Positions 23,806-33,573 of a stretch of 64,000 bases of DNA are shown piece after piece; position 1 is the first letter of the stretch; each line of letters begins with the position of its first letter. The notes below the pieces were generated by a model that ran no database searches, was not told the DNA's origin, and saw only the letters and a list, made by a program, of their open reading frames with translations. A program made the position numbers and the translations under genes. Origin of the DNA: Daldinia sp. FL1419 (lineage: Eukaryota; Ascomycota; Sordariomycetes; Xylariales; Hypoxylaceae); the NCBI GenBank assembly GCA_025201765.1, contig MU623342.1, positions 310,001-374,000 on the forward strand, written 5' to 3'.

Positions 23806-24547
23806 CTTTTGTAGGATTACCTGCCGAAGGTATATACTACATGCCTATATATGTATATTATTGCCCAATGCTTCTGCTTGGTTCTTAGCCCCTTATGGCG
23901 GTTTCTAGAGTATAGAGATGTTGTCACCCTCTCTGGGAATATTACAATCCGGAGGATAGAGTATACACCGCGTAGATAAACCATCTATCACACCTCCTAA
24001 GCCATATAATGACCACGCTGGAGCCCAAAGACTCAGACTCAACTTTGCCTCTCTAGCATTCTAATAGTCGAGTAGTTACATGCTATTCTAGCTACCTATA
24101 CTTGATGTTAATATCTTGTCATCTTCCCACCTAGCAAGGAGATTAACCCTCAGCTTCCTCCGAGATCGCCAAGCCAACAATTATACTAATTAAGCCAGGG
24201 GCATAGATCGTGACGGCGGAAGTCATTATTTAGCTAGCCTAGGTAGATAGCACGATCCTTGCCATTTGGCGTCCGTTACTCATGTTGCTACCAATGAGAA
24301 TTATTCCTAAGTCCGGATTTTGACGCACCGTCCGTACGCCACAAGTCCGTCGCGGCGGAATTAATCCTCACCCTAGGAGTCTTCAAGTATAACACTTACT
24401 TACGACCTAACAAATCGTTTTAATATATAAATCATAAGATAGTCTTCTACTATTATGCAAAATTAGATTTAACGGAAATCATTCACTGTAAAGCCTCGCT
24501 ACCTCTCTCATACCCGTCGCTACAGACTTGTCATTTTACCTCTAACA
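23806..24547. other. Intergenic, no gene seen
   Basis: AT-rich spacer between ATP12 and the beta-propeller gene. No supportable feature beyond promoter-like C/T tracts. Confidence 0.5.
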
Positions 24548-25486
24548 ATGTCAAGCCAGCCGCCATCGAAAGAGCTCTTCGTCTTCAGCGAAGGCAAGAC
24601 TTTCATTGAAAATATCGCAGTCCGCACCGACGGAACTCTCTTACTGAGCACTTTCGAAAACGGTCGTCTGTACTCGCTGGACCCGAATGCCGCCACGCCA
24701 AAAGCCGAGCTCGTTGCCGAGTTCCCCGGCTCCGATGGCATAACCGGTGTCGTTGCAAACTCCCCTGACGTTTTTACCGTCACCGGCGGTAAACATAGGC
24801 CATTCCGTTTTGCGTTGGGATCTATGAAAGTGTACACTGTTTCCTTCCAGGGACCCGGTGAACCCGCCGTCGTGAAGACGGTCGCGGAAGTGCCGGACGC
24901 CGAGATGCTCAACGGCATCGCCGCCCTTCCTTCCCGGCCTCACGTCGTCTTAAGCGCTGATTCGGTTAGGGGCCGGATCTTTCGTATCGACACTACTACC
25001 GGTGCTGTGGACGTCGCCTTTTCCGATCCCATCCTCGAGCAAGACGAAGCCGTCCCGCTAGGTGTCAATGGGATCAAAATCTTTGAATCGCACCTCTACT
25101 TTGCGAACTCCGCCAAAGGGTTATTCGGCCGTATACCCATTGGACCGGATGGTAGCAAGGCAGGGGATGTTGAGATCATCGCTCGCCTACCCGGGACAGT
25201 GAACCCGGGCTATGCTTATGACGACTTCGACATAGCGCAGCCTGCTAGTGGGAACCCCACAGCTTATGTCACTGCTCATACAAACAATATCTTCTCAATT
25301 GACCTGGTTACGGGTGAGCAGAAGCTCTACTTTGGCGGAGGTGATAGCAAAGCTCTTGTACACCCTACGAGTCTTGCGGTGGCTAAGGATGGCAAGAGGA
25401 TTTACGTCGTTACGGCGGGCTTTGAAACTCTGGATGGGCTTGCTAAGGGACATGCTAAGGGGCAGGTTGTGGAGATTCCGATTTAG
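24548..25486 (+). CDS. SMP-30/gluconolactonase-like beta-propeller protein
   Basis: Single exon, 312 aa, no signal peptide. Repeated blade-like motifs of the six-bladed propeller superfamily are visible: 'IAVRTDGTLLLSTFENGRLYSLDP', 'LNGIAALPSRPHVVLSADS', 'GVNGIKIFESHLYFANSAKG' and 'HPTSLAVAKDGKRIYVVT' (each cited as a short motif). This matches the SMP-30/Gluconolactonase/LRE-like family common in ascomycetes, often encoded near small-molecule enzymes. Metal-dependent lactonase activity is known for some members, but I cannot confirm the metal ligands, so no reaction is assigned. It is convergent with the putative cyclase gene, with only 74 bp between the stop codons. Confidence 0.72.
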   Translation: MSSQPPSKELFVFSEGKTFIENIAVRTDGTLLLSTFENGRLYSLDPNAATPKAELVAEFPGSDGITGVVANSPDVFTVTGGKHRPFRFALGSMKVYTVSFQGPGEPAVVKTVAEVPDAEMLNGIAALPSRPHVVLSADSVRGRIFRIDTTTGAVDVAFSDPILEQDEAVPLGVNGIKIFESHLYFANSAKGLFGRIPIGPDGSKAGDVEIIARLPGTVNPGYAYDDFDIAQPASGNPTAYVTAHTNNIFSIDLVTGEQKLYFGGGDSKALVHPTSLAVAKDGKRIYVVTAGFETLDGLAKGHAKGQVVEIPI

Positions 25487-25560
25487 TAAATATTAGATTA
25501 ATACAAGCCAAAGTTTCTATGTATGTCGATAATAAATCTTAGATTTTGGTTGTCTCTTCT

Positions 25561-26647
25561 TTAGAATATCGCCTGTGCATTCGGTGGTGATGACACGCCG
25601 CCGGGCATATTGATAGGCATGGAAGTGAAGAAAAAGGACCACCGATTTAACTCCTTGCAGGCTTCGGACAGTCTTTCCAAATCAAACAACTCGCCTAAGT
25701 AAGAAGTCAGCTAGTTCTTCTCATAGAAAAGCACTGGTCTTACCGATAGGCATCCCCCACCCGGCAAGGAGAACATCGTGAAGCATCAAATCACCCTGCG
25801 GAGGATATACTTCCCAGGACAAAGCATCTCCCGCCACGGCAGCGAACCCAGTATCCCATAGCCATTTCAGCACTTCGGGTGTCGCTTCTACTCCTGCGTG
25901 ATTTGGTGACGATGACGACGAATAAGCTGCCTTAGCCGCTCCATCCATTTTGTCCTCCCATTCCTTAATAACGCCACTGCGTACGAGCAAGATATCCCCT
26001 CTTTCAAATGTGATGTTGTGCTCGCGTGATATGTCGAGGATGTCCTGAAACTTGATGGTATGGTCGGAGAATGTAGAGTACTGGATACCTTTCCTCTCCG
26101 CCCACGACACATAATCGATAAGTACACCGCGGCCAGTGATCCCCTCCTGGGCCCAATGGTGAGTGCCTATACGATCGTTCGACCTGTCGAGGATTTCCGC
26201 CTTTGTAGTTCCCCCGTAAAATATACGCTCCTGCTGGTCATCGGAGCCGGGTGGCTTCGCGCTCCAATGGCGTAGGCCGTCCCACTGGGTGCTTTGCTCT
26301 GATATTAACTATCGTTAACCTGAACTTCAATAAGTTCTGATATCGCACTTACGAGGATTCATCGTATATACGTCGTCGAAAGCGACGCCCCCTAGAATAG
26401 GGACTATCTGGTGGCTGCAGGGGACTCTGTCTAAATTCGGGAACTCCAATTTCCTCACGTCCCAGTTCAGCCCGATACGACGACCTGTCTGGATTTCCCG
26501 GGCCGCTGCGTCACGGACGCGCTCTTCCGTTAGGAGGACGAGTCGTCCGAGGCCCTCCTCGCGGCTGCCCGGTTCCCCAACCCATACCCGCTTGGGATCT
26601 GGGAGCTCGTCGAATTTGAGATCCATGAGGGATTTGCGTCCAGCCAT
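25561..26647 (-). CDS. Putative cyclase family protein (kynurenine-formamidase fold)
   Basis: Three exons, 26353-26647, 25744-26298 and 25561-25694, with introns of 54 and 49 nt. Joined product 327 aa. The central motif STQWDGLRH (residues about 101-109) falls where the cyclase family (Pfam Cyclase, related to bacterial kynurenine formamidase) has its HxGTHxD-type metal motif. It is followed by 'RIGTHHWAQEGITGRGVLIDY' (GRGVLID is typical), 'FERGDILLVRSGVIKEW' and a C-terminal 'HDVLLAGWGMPIGELFDLERL'. The last junction rebuilds PIG-ELFDLERL, a strongly conserved ending. Family members hydrolyse amides or cyclise small molecules with Zn or Mn. The substrate here is unknown. The start at MAGRKSLMDL is the first ATG. 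Confidence 0.82.
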
Positions 26648-27590
26648 CTTGTTGGTATTCTAGGAATACACCTGGAGGATCGTTGAGGGGATAATTTAAC
26701 AATTAATCGAAACAAGGCGTGTTTCAACACATTATATATAACGCCATTCCAGCGTTTAGTCCTCATCAGCCGAACCCTATTGTATTAGGAGGTCCCTGTC
26801 ATCTCCCCGGTCGGCAGCCGCACAACATGGAAGCGAATCTTCCACGGCAGCCCGCGGGGTGAAATCGAGCGGTAGGCAAATAGGAAAACATCCGAAGAAG
26901 CATGAGTAAGGATAGCGATCTCAGCCACAACGCGCGTTGTAACGGTGTCGAGGAGGGGTCTTGGGCGGCATGACGTTATCCAATTATATCTGCCTTTTGA
27001 TGTCATGCTGACCGTAGGATTTTCCCAAGTCACGGAGACACAAGTCCCCAACATCTTTTTCTTGCACTTCAATCGATAGAATATTGCTTTTAGGGCCGTT
27101 GTTATGTATGTTGGTGGTGTATGGTAGACAGGTGTTAATGCATTTATGCACAACGTGAGTAATCAGCAGACGCTATGTCGGTGTGCCTCCTTGATGGTGG
27201 TTGGGGATTGTGGTACTAGACACGGATTCGAGTGCTACTCAGTAATAAGACCGGTGGAACTGGTTGTGAGTGATTGAGATAAACGAACTATATGTGAGAG
27301 CCGCGGACGGAGCCTAACGAGCTCTATAGAGCCAAATATCACCTTGGCGACTCGTGAATTTCTTTCTTATATAGGTAGGGGTAGGTAGGTAGGTAGGTAG
27401 GTTACTAGGCCACTTTAGCGCTATCAGAGATACCTGGTGATTGATGCTATACACAAGATAGCCGTCGGGATAGGAGTGAAGAATATCTCTATGCAAATAG
27501 CACCGGAAGCACAGGTAAAAATCAGGACTGTGTTCTTCCTTGCAACGCCAGCGTATTCCACGACAATCCTGGTATCTTATGAGCCAACCG
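26648..27590. other. Intergenic with a TAGG microsatellite
   Basis: No supportable gene. It holds a (TAGG)n-type microsatellite at about 27370-27401. An open frame of 122 codons on the minus strand at 26785-27153 lacks any recognisable domain and was not called. Confidence 0.5.
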
Positions 27591-27598
27591 CACTTTAA

Positions 27599-28236
27599 AT
27601 GCTAAAGAGAGGAGAAGGAAAACTTACGCAGAAACATCCATTACATTTTACCCGGGTTCCGCCGGTCCATCCCTCTCTCGACTCACGTAAATCACCATTC
27701 CAGAACTCAGGGTCGTTATCACTATTAAGGTCCTTTGGTTGTTCCTTGTTCTCCGGCTCCAATAGGCCCCAGTCACATATTTTGTAGAACCTCGCTAACT
27801 TGAGCGGCGACCACTCTTCGTCGCCGATTTTGCCTCGCGCCCATATATCCGCACCAGAGTCCAAAAAAACATCAGCATCATAACTGAAGTTCCAATCCCT
27901 ATTTTGCTGGCAGGCCCACATGAGAGACGTCCAGCCATCCCCGCCAGTGTCATTAATATCAATTTCGGACTCACCCAACAGGTTTTCGAGATCCGATTCG
28001 TCACCTAGAGCTGCAACGTAGTGGACTGCCGTCCGCCCTAGTTTGTCACGAGCTTCCAGATCTGCCCCAAGCTAGCATTTTTGCTAAGTAGATATCGACA
28101 GACCTCTGTGTTGCCAGCGACCATAGCCTCCCCTACTGTATCCTCGAGGGAGGTGAACCGAATGCAAAGCACCAGAGGGAAGCTACCGTCGCCTGTTTTG
28201 TGCTGAGCATCTGCTCCAGCTTCGACTAGGCCTAGG
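27599..28236 (-). pseudogene. Ankyrin-repeat protein fragment, frame broken
   Basis: On the minus strand two frames carry consecutive ankyrin-repeat sequence. One (about 28236-28080) reads 'LVEAGADAQHKTGDGSFPL' and '...GNTEVCRYLLSK'. The other (about 28067-27599) reads 'GADLEARDKLGRTAVHYVA', '...DINDTGGDGWTSLMWACQ' and 'DVFLDSGADIWAR'. The repeat LLSK-GADLEARD is interrupted by 11 extra nucleotides at about 28067-28077 (AATGCTAGCTT in coding sense). This shifts the frame and has no GT-AG ends, so it is not an intron. Nothing upstream supplies a start codon or a further repeat. I read it as the 3' remnant of an ankyrin protein; a sequencing error is the alternative. Confidence 0.6.
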
Positions 28237-28733
28237 TGGGTACCTAGGTAGTTATAGTCAATGAATATGCCGTAGTCTCTTACCGCAACTATCGAATTAG
28301 ACTTTTTGTTTTAATATTGCGCATATTTACCTTCCTAGGATGTGGTGGTCACATAGGATTGCGTGTACCGATCCCACGGCTCTCTACAACCTCGTCTACC
28401 AACAGCTGTACCGAAAGTAAAGAAAGTAGGGCTTGATTCTATCTAGGTAGTTAATATTGGCGAAAACAAGGTGGTATTAAGACTGTTGGTGTAAGGGATC
28501 GCGCTTTGAGCCCCTTCTCGGTGCTAACATTCACCCGCTTCACATAGATAAGTCGCCGAGCAACTAATTACTAAGACGTAAAAGGCTATCACATAAAATA
28601 TATATATTCTGTGGGTAGGTAGGTAGGTAGTTATATACAATCTTCGATCCAAGAATATGTGACCCCCCAATCATTATCCATAACCCGAAAGTTTTGCACC
28701 AAGCTAGGTAGAAATAACAGGGAACGCTGTAAA
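28237..28733. other. Intergenic with motif clusters
   Basis: Contains a TACCTAGGTA palindrome (28241-28250) and a second TAGG microsatellite (about 28613-28631), just upstream of the aldo-keto reductase. No gene seen. Confidence 0.5.
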
Positions 28734-29793
28734 ATGGCGCCGCAACTAATCTTCGGCACCGCCGGCTTCGGCATGGACAAAACCGAATTCCACTCCGCCG
28801 CCTCCGTCACGTCCACCTTGACCACTCTCCGCGACCTCGGGATCCAGCGTCTCGACACAGCAGCGCGGTATCCCCCGCTAAACCCGGGCCGCTCGGAGGA
28901 GCTCCTCGGCGAAACACGGGAAGTAAGCCGTGCCTTCGCAATCGACACAAAGGTATACACGGACACGCGCACAGATGGAAGCGGAGACCTGACGCGCGAT
29001 GCGGTGCGCAAGTCGGTGGAAGATAGCCTGAAGAGGCTGAAGATGGACGTGGGTAAGGGGGAGGGGATTAATGTGCTGCATATACATCGCCCAGACCCAG
29101 CGACGCCGCTGGAGGAGCAAATTAGGGCGTTTAACGAGCAGATAGAACTAGGGCATTGCAAAGCTGTGGGTCCCCTTCCCTTCCCGTCCCCTATTCTTAC
29201 GACTCTCTCCCAAGTGGCCTAGGTAGGAATACTAACCCATCCAGTGGGGCATATCCAACATCCCCCCCTCCACCCTCTCCCAGATCCTCACCCTCTGCTC
29301 GCAGCACAACCTGCGAAAGCCCGTCTGCTACCAAGGGGAATACAGCCTGATATCCCGGGGCGCCGAAACCACGCTCCTCCCGCTCCTCCGCGCCCACGGG
29401 ATCCGCTTCAACGCCTTCCGCTCCGCAGCCGCGGGCCTGCTTACCGGCAACGCGGTCCGCGGACGCGTCGACGGGACCCGTTTCGCGGCCGATAACCCGC
29501 TGGGTGGCGCCATGCAGCGCGTCTTCGGAGCCGAGGATTTGCAGAACGCGGTGCGGGAGTTCGATGCGGGAGTTAGGGCCAAGGGGGTCACGCCGCTCGA
29601 GGTCGCGATTCGCTGGGTTGTACACCATTCCGCGCTAGGCGAGGATGATGGCGTGGTTTTGGGCGCGAGCCGCACGGCGCAGGTCGTTGAGACGGTGGAG
29701 TTTGCGCGGAAAGGTCCGCTGATGGAGGATTTGGTGAGGTTGGCGGAGGAGTTGTGGGATAAGGTCAAGGAGACTAGGGGGGATATTATCTGA
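28734..29793 (+). CDS. Aldo-keto reductase, aflatoxin-aldehyde-reductase (AKR7)-like
   Basis: Two exons, 28734-29165 and 29245-29793, with a 79-nt intron (GTGGGT donor, ACTAAC branch, CCAG acceptor). The junction gives CKA-WGISNIPPS, where the family has G-(V/I)-SN. Product 326 aa, the normal length. The catalytic tetrad is visible: D41 and Y46 in 'LDTAARY', K73 in 'IDTKVYTD' and H118 in 'HRPDPATPLEEQ'. The C-terminal 'GASRTAQVVETVEF' is the NADPH-binding loop. AKRs reduce aldehydes or ketones with NADPH in the cytosol; the substrate is unknown. GTGGGT is a less common donor, but no other choice keeps the frame. Confidence 0.87.
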
Positions 29794-30092
29794 CTTCAAA
29801 ACTTCATAGAATTCCCCAGAAATAACACCTAAAAGAACGTTCAAATTCGTTATCGACAGGTGAAGTTGTTCGTATCCTGGTTGAACAAGCCTCTGCTACG
29901 ACTATCTGGTTCTACAAAGAATACCCAGTTACCAAATTTCCACCATCTTTTCTACCGTGAAAAATAAGAGCTTATCTCTAAATGCGCCGAGTCCGTGCCG
30001 CCTACACCTTGGGCTCGGGCGGTTTCATTATATGTAGTATATGTACACGTTGAAGTAGTCAGTAAAAATGATTCAAGGATTAGCGAATGCTT

Positions 30093-31352
30093 TTATGCTC
30101 CCTTCGTATCTTCAATCGCCACGGCTGTCCCTAATTTGCCGTCTACGCTGGCAGCGGTACCGTTTTCTCCGGCACGCTTCCTCAAAACGTTCTCGATGAA
30201 AGCCTCTCCGGCTTTGTAACTACTCCTGACTAGTGGTCCACTGGCCACGTACAGGAATCCCATGTCAAGAGCACGCTGTCGCCACATTTCGAATTCCTCG
30301 GGTGTGACATACTTCTCGACCTTAAGATGGCGCTTCGTCGGTCGCATGTATTGACCGAAAGTTACCACGTCTACATTGGCCTTGCGCAGCTGCTCTAGCG
30401 CATCCACGATCTCGTGCTCCTGCTCGCCTAATCCCAACATCATACTCGTCTTCGTGATAATGCCGGCCTGGCCTCTAACCTTCTTCACGTGCTCAAGAAC
30501 CTTAACGCTGGTCTTGAACGTAGCGCGACGGTCTCTTACGTACGGCGTGAGACCCTCGACCGTCTCAACATTATGCGCAAAGACATCAAGCCCGCTTTCC
30601 GCCACTACCGCAGCCGAATCTAGATTTCCCCAGAAATCGCTCGTCAGCGCCTCGACAAGTAGACTCGGCTTCTTGGCCTTGATCTTGCGGATCGTCTCGG
30701 CGAAGTGGCGCGCCCCGCCGTCCGGCAGATCATCTCGATTAACGGTGGTTAGGACCACATACCCCAGACCCCATCTAGCTAGAGCCTCAGCAGTGTTCTC
30801 GGGCTCGTGGGGGTCGAGTGGAGGGGGAGCACGGCTTGTCTTGACAGAGCAGAAGCGGCAACCACGCGTGCACGTATCGCCCATCAGCATGATGGTGGCG
30901 GTGGCGGCATTCTTGTTGCTGCCGCCCCAGCACTCCGATATGTTCGGACATCGTGCCTCCTCGCACACAGTATGCAGCCCTAATCCGCGCAGGTCCGCCT
31001 TGATCTTCTTGTAGTTGTCGTTGCCGGCGGGGATCGGCGTCTTGAGCCACTCGGGAAGCCGGGTGATGGTGCGCCGATTCGACGCGGGCCCGACTTCGGC
31101 GGTGCGCAGCTGATACGCATCGCGAGCGGGTAGAGGGGATGATTGAGAACCGGGTAAGAACTCGTCGAGGGAAGCTACCGTTGTGTTTTTGAAGTACGTC
31201 GGACGGCGGACGGTCTTACCGGAATCAAGAGCTGGTCCCGGGGTATTTGTTGGGACGGTGGCGTAAGAGCGAGAAGCATTACGAGAAGCATTTGAAATCG
31301 CACGCCGGATAGGTGCCCGTATGCCGTGCAACGAGGCCGATGAAGATGCCAT
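30093..31352 (-). CDS. LIP5: Lipoyl synthase, mitochondrial
   Basis: Single exon, 419 aa. Start at the ATG with a CCATGG context (31350-31352). A mitochondrial presequence (Arg/Ser/Ala-rich, about 40 residues) precedes the radical-SAM lipoyl synthase core. Both iron-sulfur motifs are present: the auxiliary cluster CEEARCPNISEC (C-x4-C-x5-C) and the SAM cluster CTRGCRFC (C-x3-C-x2-C). The conserved C-terminal RSSYKAGE carries the serine that ligates the auxiliary cluster. The enzyme inserts two sulfurs into octanoyl groups on the H-protein and on 2-oxoacid dehydrogenase E2 subunits. It therefore supports the glycine cleavage system whose P-protein is encoded 10 kb away. Confidence 0.96.
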   Translation of the reverse strand: MASSSASLHGIRAPIRRAISNASRNASRSYATVPTNTPGPALDSGKTVRRPTYFKNTTVASLDEFLPGSQSSPLPARDAYQLRTAEVGPASNRRTITRLPEWLKTPIPAGNDNYKKIKADLRGLGLHTVCEEARCPNISECWGGSNKNAATATIMLMGDTCTRGCRFCSVKTSRAPPPLDPHEPENTAEALARWGLGYVVLTTVNRDDLPDGGARHFAETIRKIKAKKPSLLVEALTSDFWGNLDSAAVVAESGLDVFAHNVETVEGLTPYVRDRRATFKTSVKVLEHVKKVRGQAGIITKTSMMLGLGEQEHEIVDALEQLRKANVDVVTFGQYMRPTKRHLKVEKYVTPEEFEMWRQRALDMGFLYVASGPLVRSSYKAGEAFIENVLRKRAGENGTAASVDGKLGTAVAIEDTKGA

Positions 31353-33216
31353 GGTCAAGAAAATAATTCTTGTCAGCCAAGAAGGACTTCACGGGGTCGT
31401 ATTTGCAGATGATAAGGAACAAGAAATAAGTTGTAACCTAGATAAAATCGAAGACGATATGAATTGATTACCAATTCCAATCCCCAAACTTTTAGGGTCC
31501 CCGCTATTGGCTACAAAGGCGCTAATCGGTTGGGATCGGAGGTTTTTGCCGCTTGTTCTTTATCCGTGAGGGGCAGCTGGCGTCAACTGAAAAGCAACCT
31601 CTAAGCTCCTTTAGTATTCCGCCAATCACCAATATCGTCATTTACAGATTAGGAAGGCTCTAAGTGAACCCTACCTGCCCACCAAAAGTCTTCTATAGCA
31701 GGGCATAACTACATACCTAGGTAGTGACCTAACCTAGTGCTTATATAAAACAAAAGTTTCAAGTTAAACGTACCTACGCACTATGTACAATCATAGTACG
31801 AGCCCAGCAATAATACTCGGGCCAAACGTTAAAGAGATCAATCGGTCAAACGATGTTTCGCCTTATTAATTATAGAGCTACAGATATCACATTTGACGAC
31901 ATCTCAAGTTTCTGGAGAAAAAGAGCGTGGTCTAATTTATTTTATTTGTCGGATGGTGAAAAGAATATCCTCTGATAGTCCTAGTCAATAGCGACAAGCA
32001 CATGCCCTTAGACGTTAGGTGTACGGTTGAAGTAATCAGATAGTAATGTCTACAGTTCAGCAACATATTCATATCACACATTAATAAAAAACACAGGGCG
32101 AAGCTAGCTTCGAGAATTTTATCGAGTTTTACTTTCACGAATACTTTTCTCTTCACGTCATGCAATAAGCTGGTGGCCCCTTTTCTGTTTCCAAGCACCA
32201 TAAAGAAAAAAACTTAGAGCGATCAAGCGCAAAGCGTAACTTGTTTTAGTTTGATAATAAAGGTCAAAGATCAGCAGACCTATCCCATTTGGGGAGTACA
32301 TGATAGTTGTTTTCAGATATAACCATTTCCTCCTCGTCCGCAATTCCACCTCGGGCCGTTCTCGCTCGGCGAGAGTTCAACAACGGGGTATCTCAAGACA
32401 AATACGAAGGCAGAAGAAGAAAGTAAAAGATAAAAATCAAAGGGTATGAAGGTGCCTCCGTTAGCTCCTATCTCGTGGCTCATAACCGAACTCCGCGATA
32501 GAATGTGGAAAAATGGGTATTGTTTTAGAAGTGAAGATGCAAGTCCAGCCAGCAACACACTCTCGATATCGAACAGGCTCTCTCATCCCCAGCCCAACGT
32601 CCAAGCGGTAGTTAGGATTGTGTAGAACTTTGCAGAGTTGAGACCAGCCCCGAAGCTGACAAGGGGTATCGGAAGGTAGTGTAATCGTGACAAATGTATG
32701 CGATAAGAAGAAAAGGTCAGGTCCATTGGGGTCTGCAAGTCCAGCCGTTTGGGAAGAGAAAGACACAATAAAATGATGGTTGAGATCGATGATCCGAGAG
32801 CGTGCGATATAACATGTTCGTCGAGGACGAATGTTGCCGGTCCATTGATACATTAAGGGGGCTTTACGAAGGATATAAAATAACACCAAACGCTCAACAC
32901 CAGAAGAAAGGTCGAGGAAGAGTGACGAGGGGAGACGGCGATTCATCTATGATAAATCGCTATCACCGACCAAGATCGCGAAAGCCAAGGAAGTTTAACA
33001 CTTCGTGGCTGGATATTGTCGAATGCCATGTCGCAAACTAGTGCCTTGTCGCATACAGTGTGGCCAGGTAGCCCTGAAAACGAGGATTGCTGATTTTTAA
33101 CAAAAGAAATGAAGTTGACGTTCGTATCGAATGGTATAAATAGACGTTAAGAATTTTGTTTTCATCATAGCCTCCCTCGGCGCTCTTATAGCCAAGTTGC
33201 GCAATCTTGCGCAACT
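31353..33216. other. Intergenic, no gene supported
   Basis: 1.9 kb of mostly AT-rich DNA with one TACCTAGGTA palindrome (31714-31723). A 161-codon minus-strand frame at 32461-32946 has no recognisable domain and was not called. Confidence 0.45.
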
Positions 33217-33573
33217 TTACATTAGCGCGGCGACAACGATACCAGCCAGCCCTGCGAGCGCGACGTGAGAAGAACCCAGCGATGCGCCGCTGTTGTTGTT
33301 GTCGATGGTAGGGCTGACAGTAGGCGAGACGGTTGTAGGTGTACCATCAGAGCCAGTGGTTGTCGTCGGTAAAGCGATGCTAGATGAGTGGTAAGAAGAA
33401 CCGGTGCCGGTAGGCTGGTAGACAGAAGTTGAGTTTGCAGTGAAGACGCTTGATGTGGCAACTCTCTGAATAGTGATGTACTTCGTCATAGTCATGGTAG
33501 ACGTGGTAGTTGAAGTGTCCGCTGCTGCTAGCAGAGGAAGCAGCGCAGTTGCGACAATGGTTGAGATCTGCAT
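33217..33573 (-). CDS. Small Ser/Thr-rich GPI-anchored cell-surface protein
   Basis: 118 aa from the ATG at 33571-33573; the frame runs further upstream, but only this start leaves a clean signal peptide. The N-terminus MQISTIVATALLPLLAAADT is a signal peptide. The mature part is almost entirely Ser, Thr, Pro and Gly, suited to O-mannosylation. The end has a small-residue cleavage region (NNNSGASLGSS) followed by a hydrophobic tail ('LAGLAGIVVAALM'), the standard pattern for GPI attachment. Such proteins decorate the fungal wall or membrane. No enzymatic domain. Confidence 0.75.
   Translation of the reverse strand: MQISTIVATALLPLLAAADTSTTTSTMTMTKYITIQRVATSSVFTANSTSVYQPTGTGSSYHSSSIALPTTTTGSDGTPTTVSPTVSPTIDNNNSGASLGSSHVALAGLAGIVVAALM

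Noticed and set aside
26785..27153. 122-codon minus-strand ORF
   Set aside because: No domain, no conserved-looking sequence and no splice partner. Composition is like the flanking DNA.
32461..32946. 161-codon minus-strand ORF
   Set aside because: Overlaps other frames of similar quality and has no recognisable domain or signal peptide.
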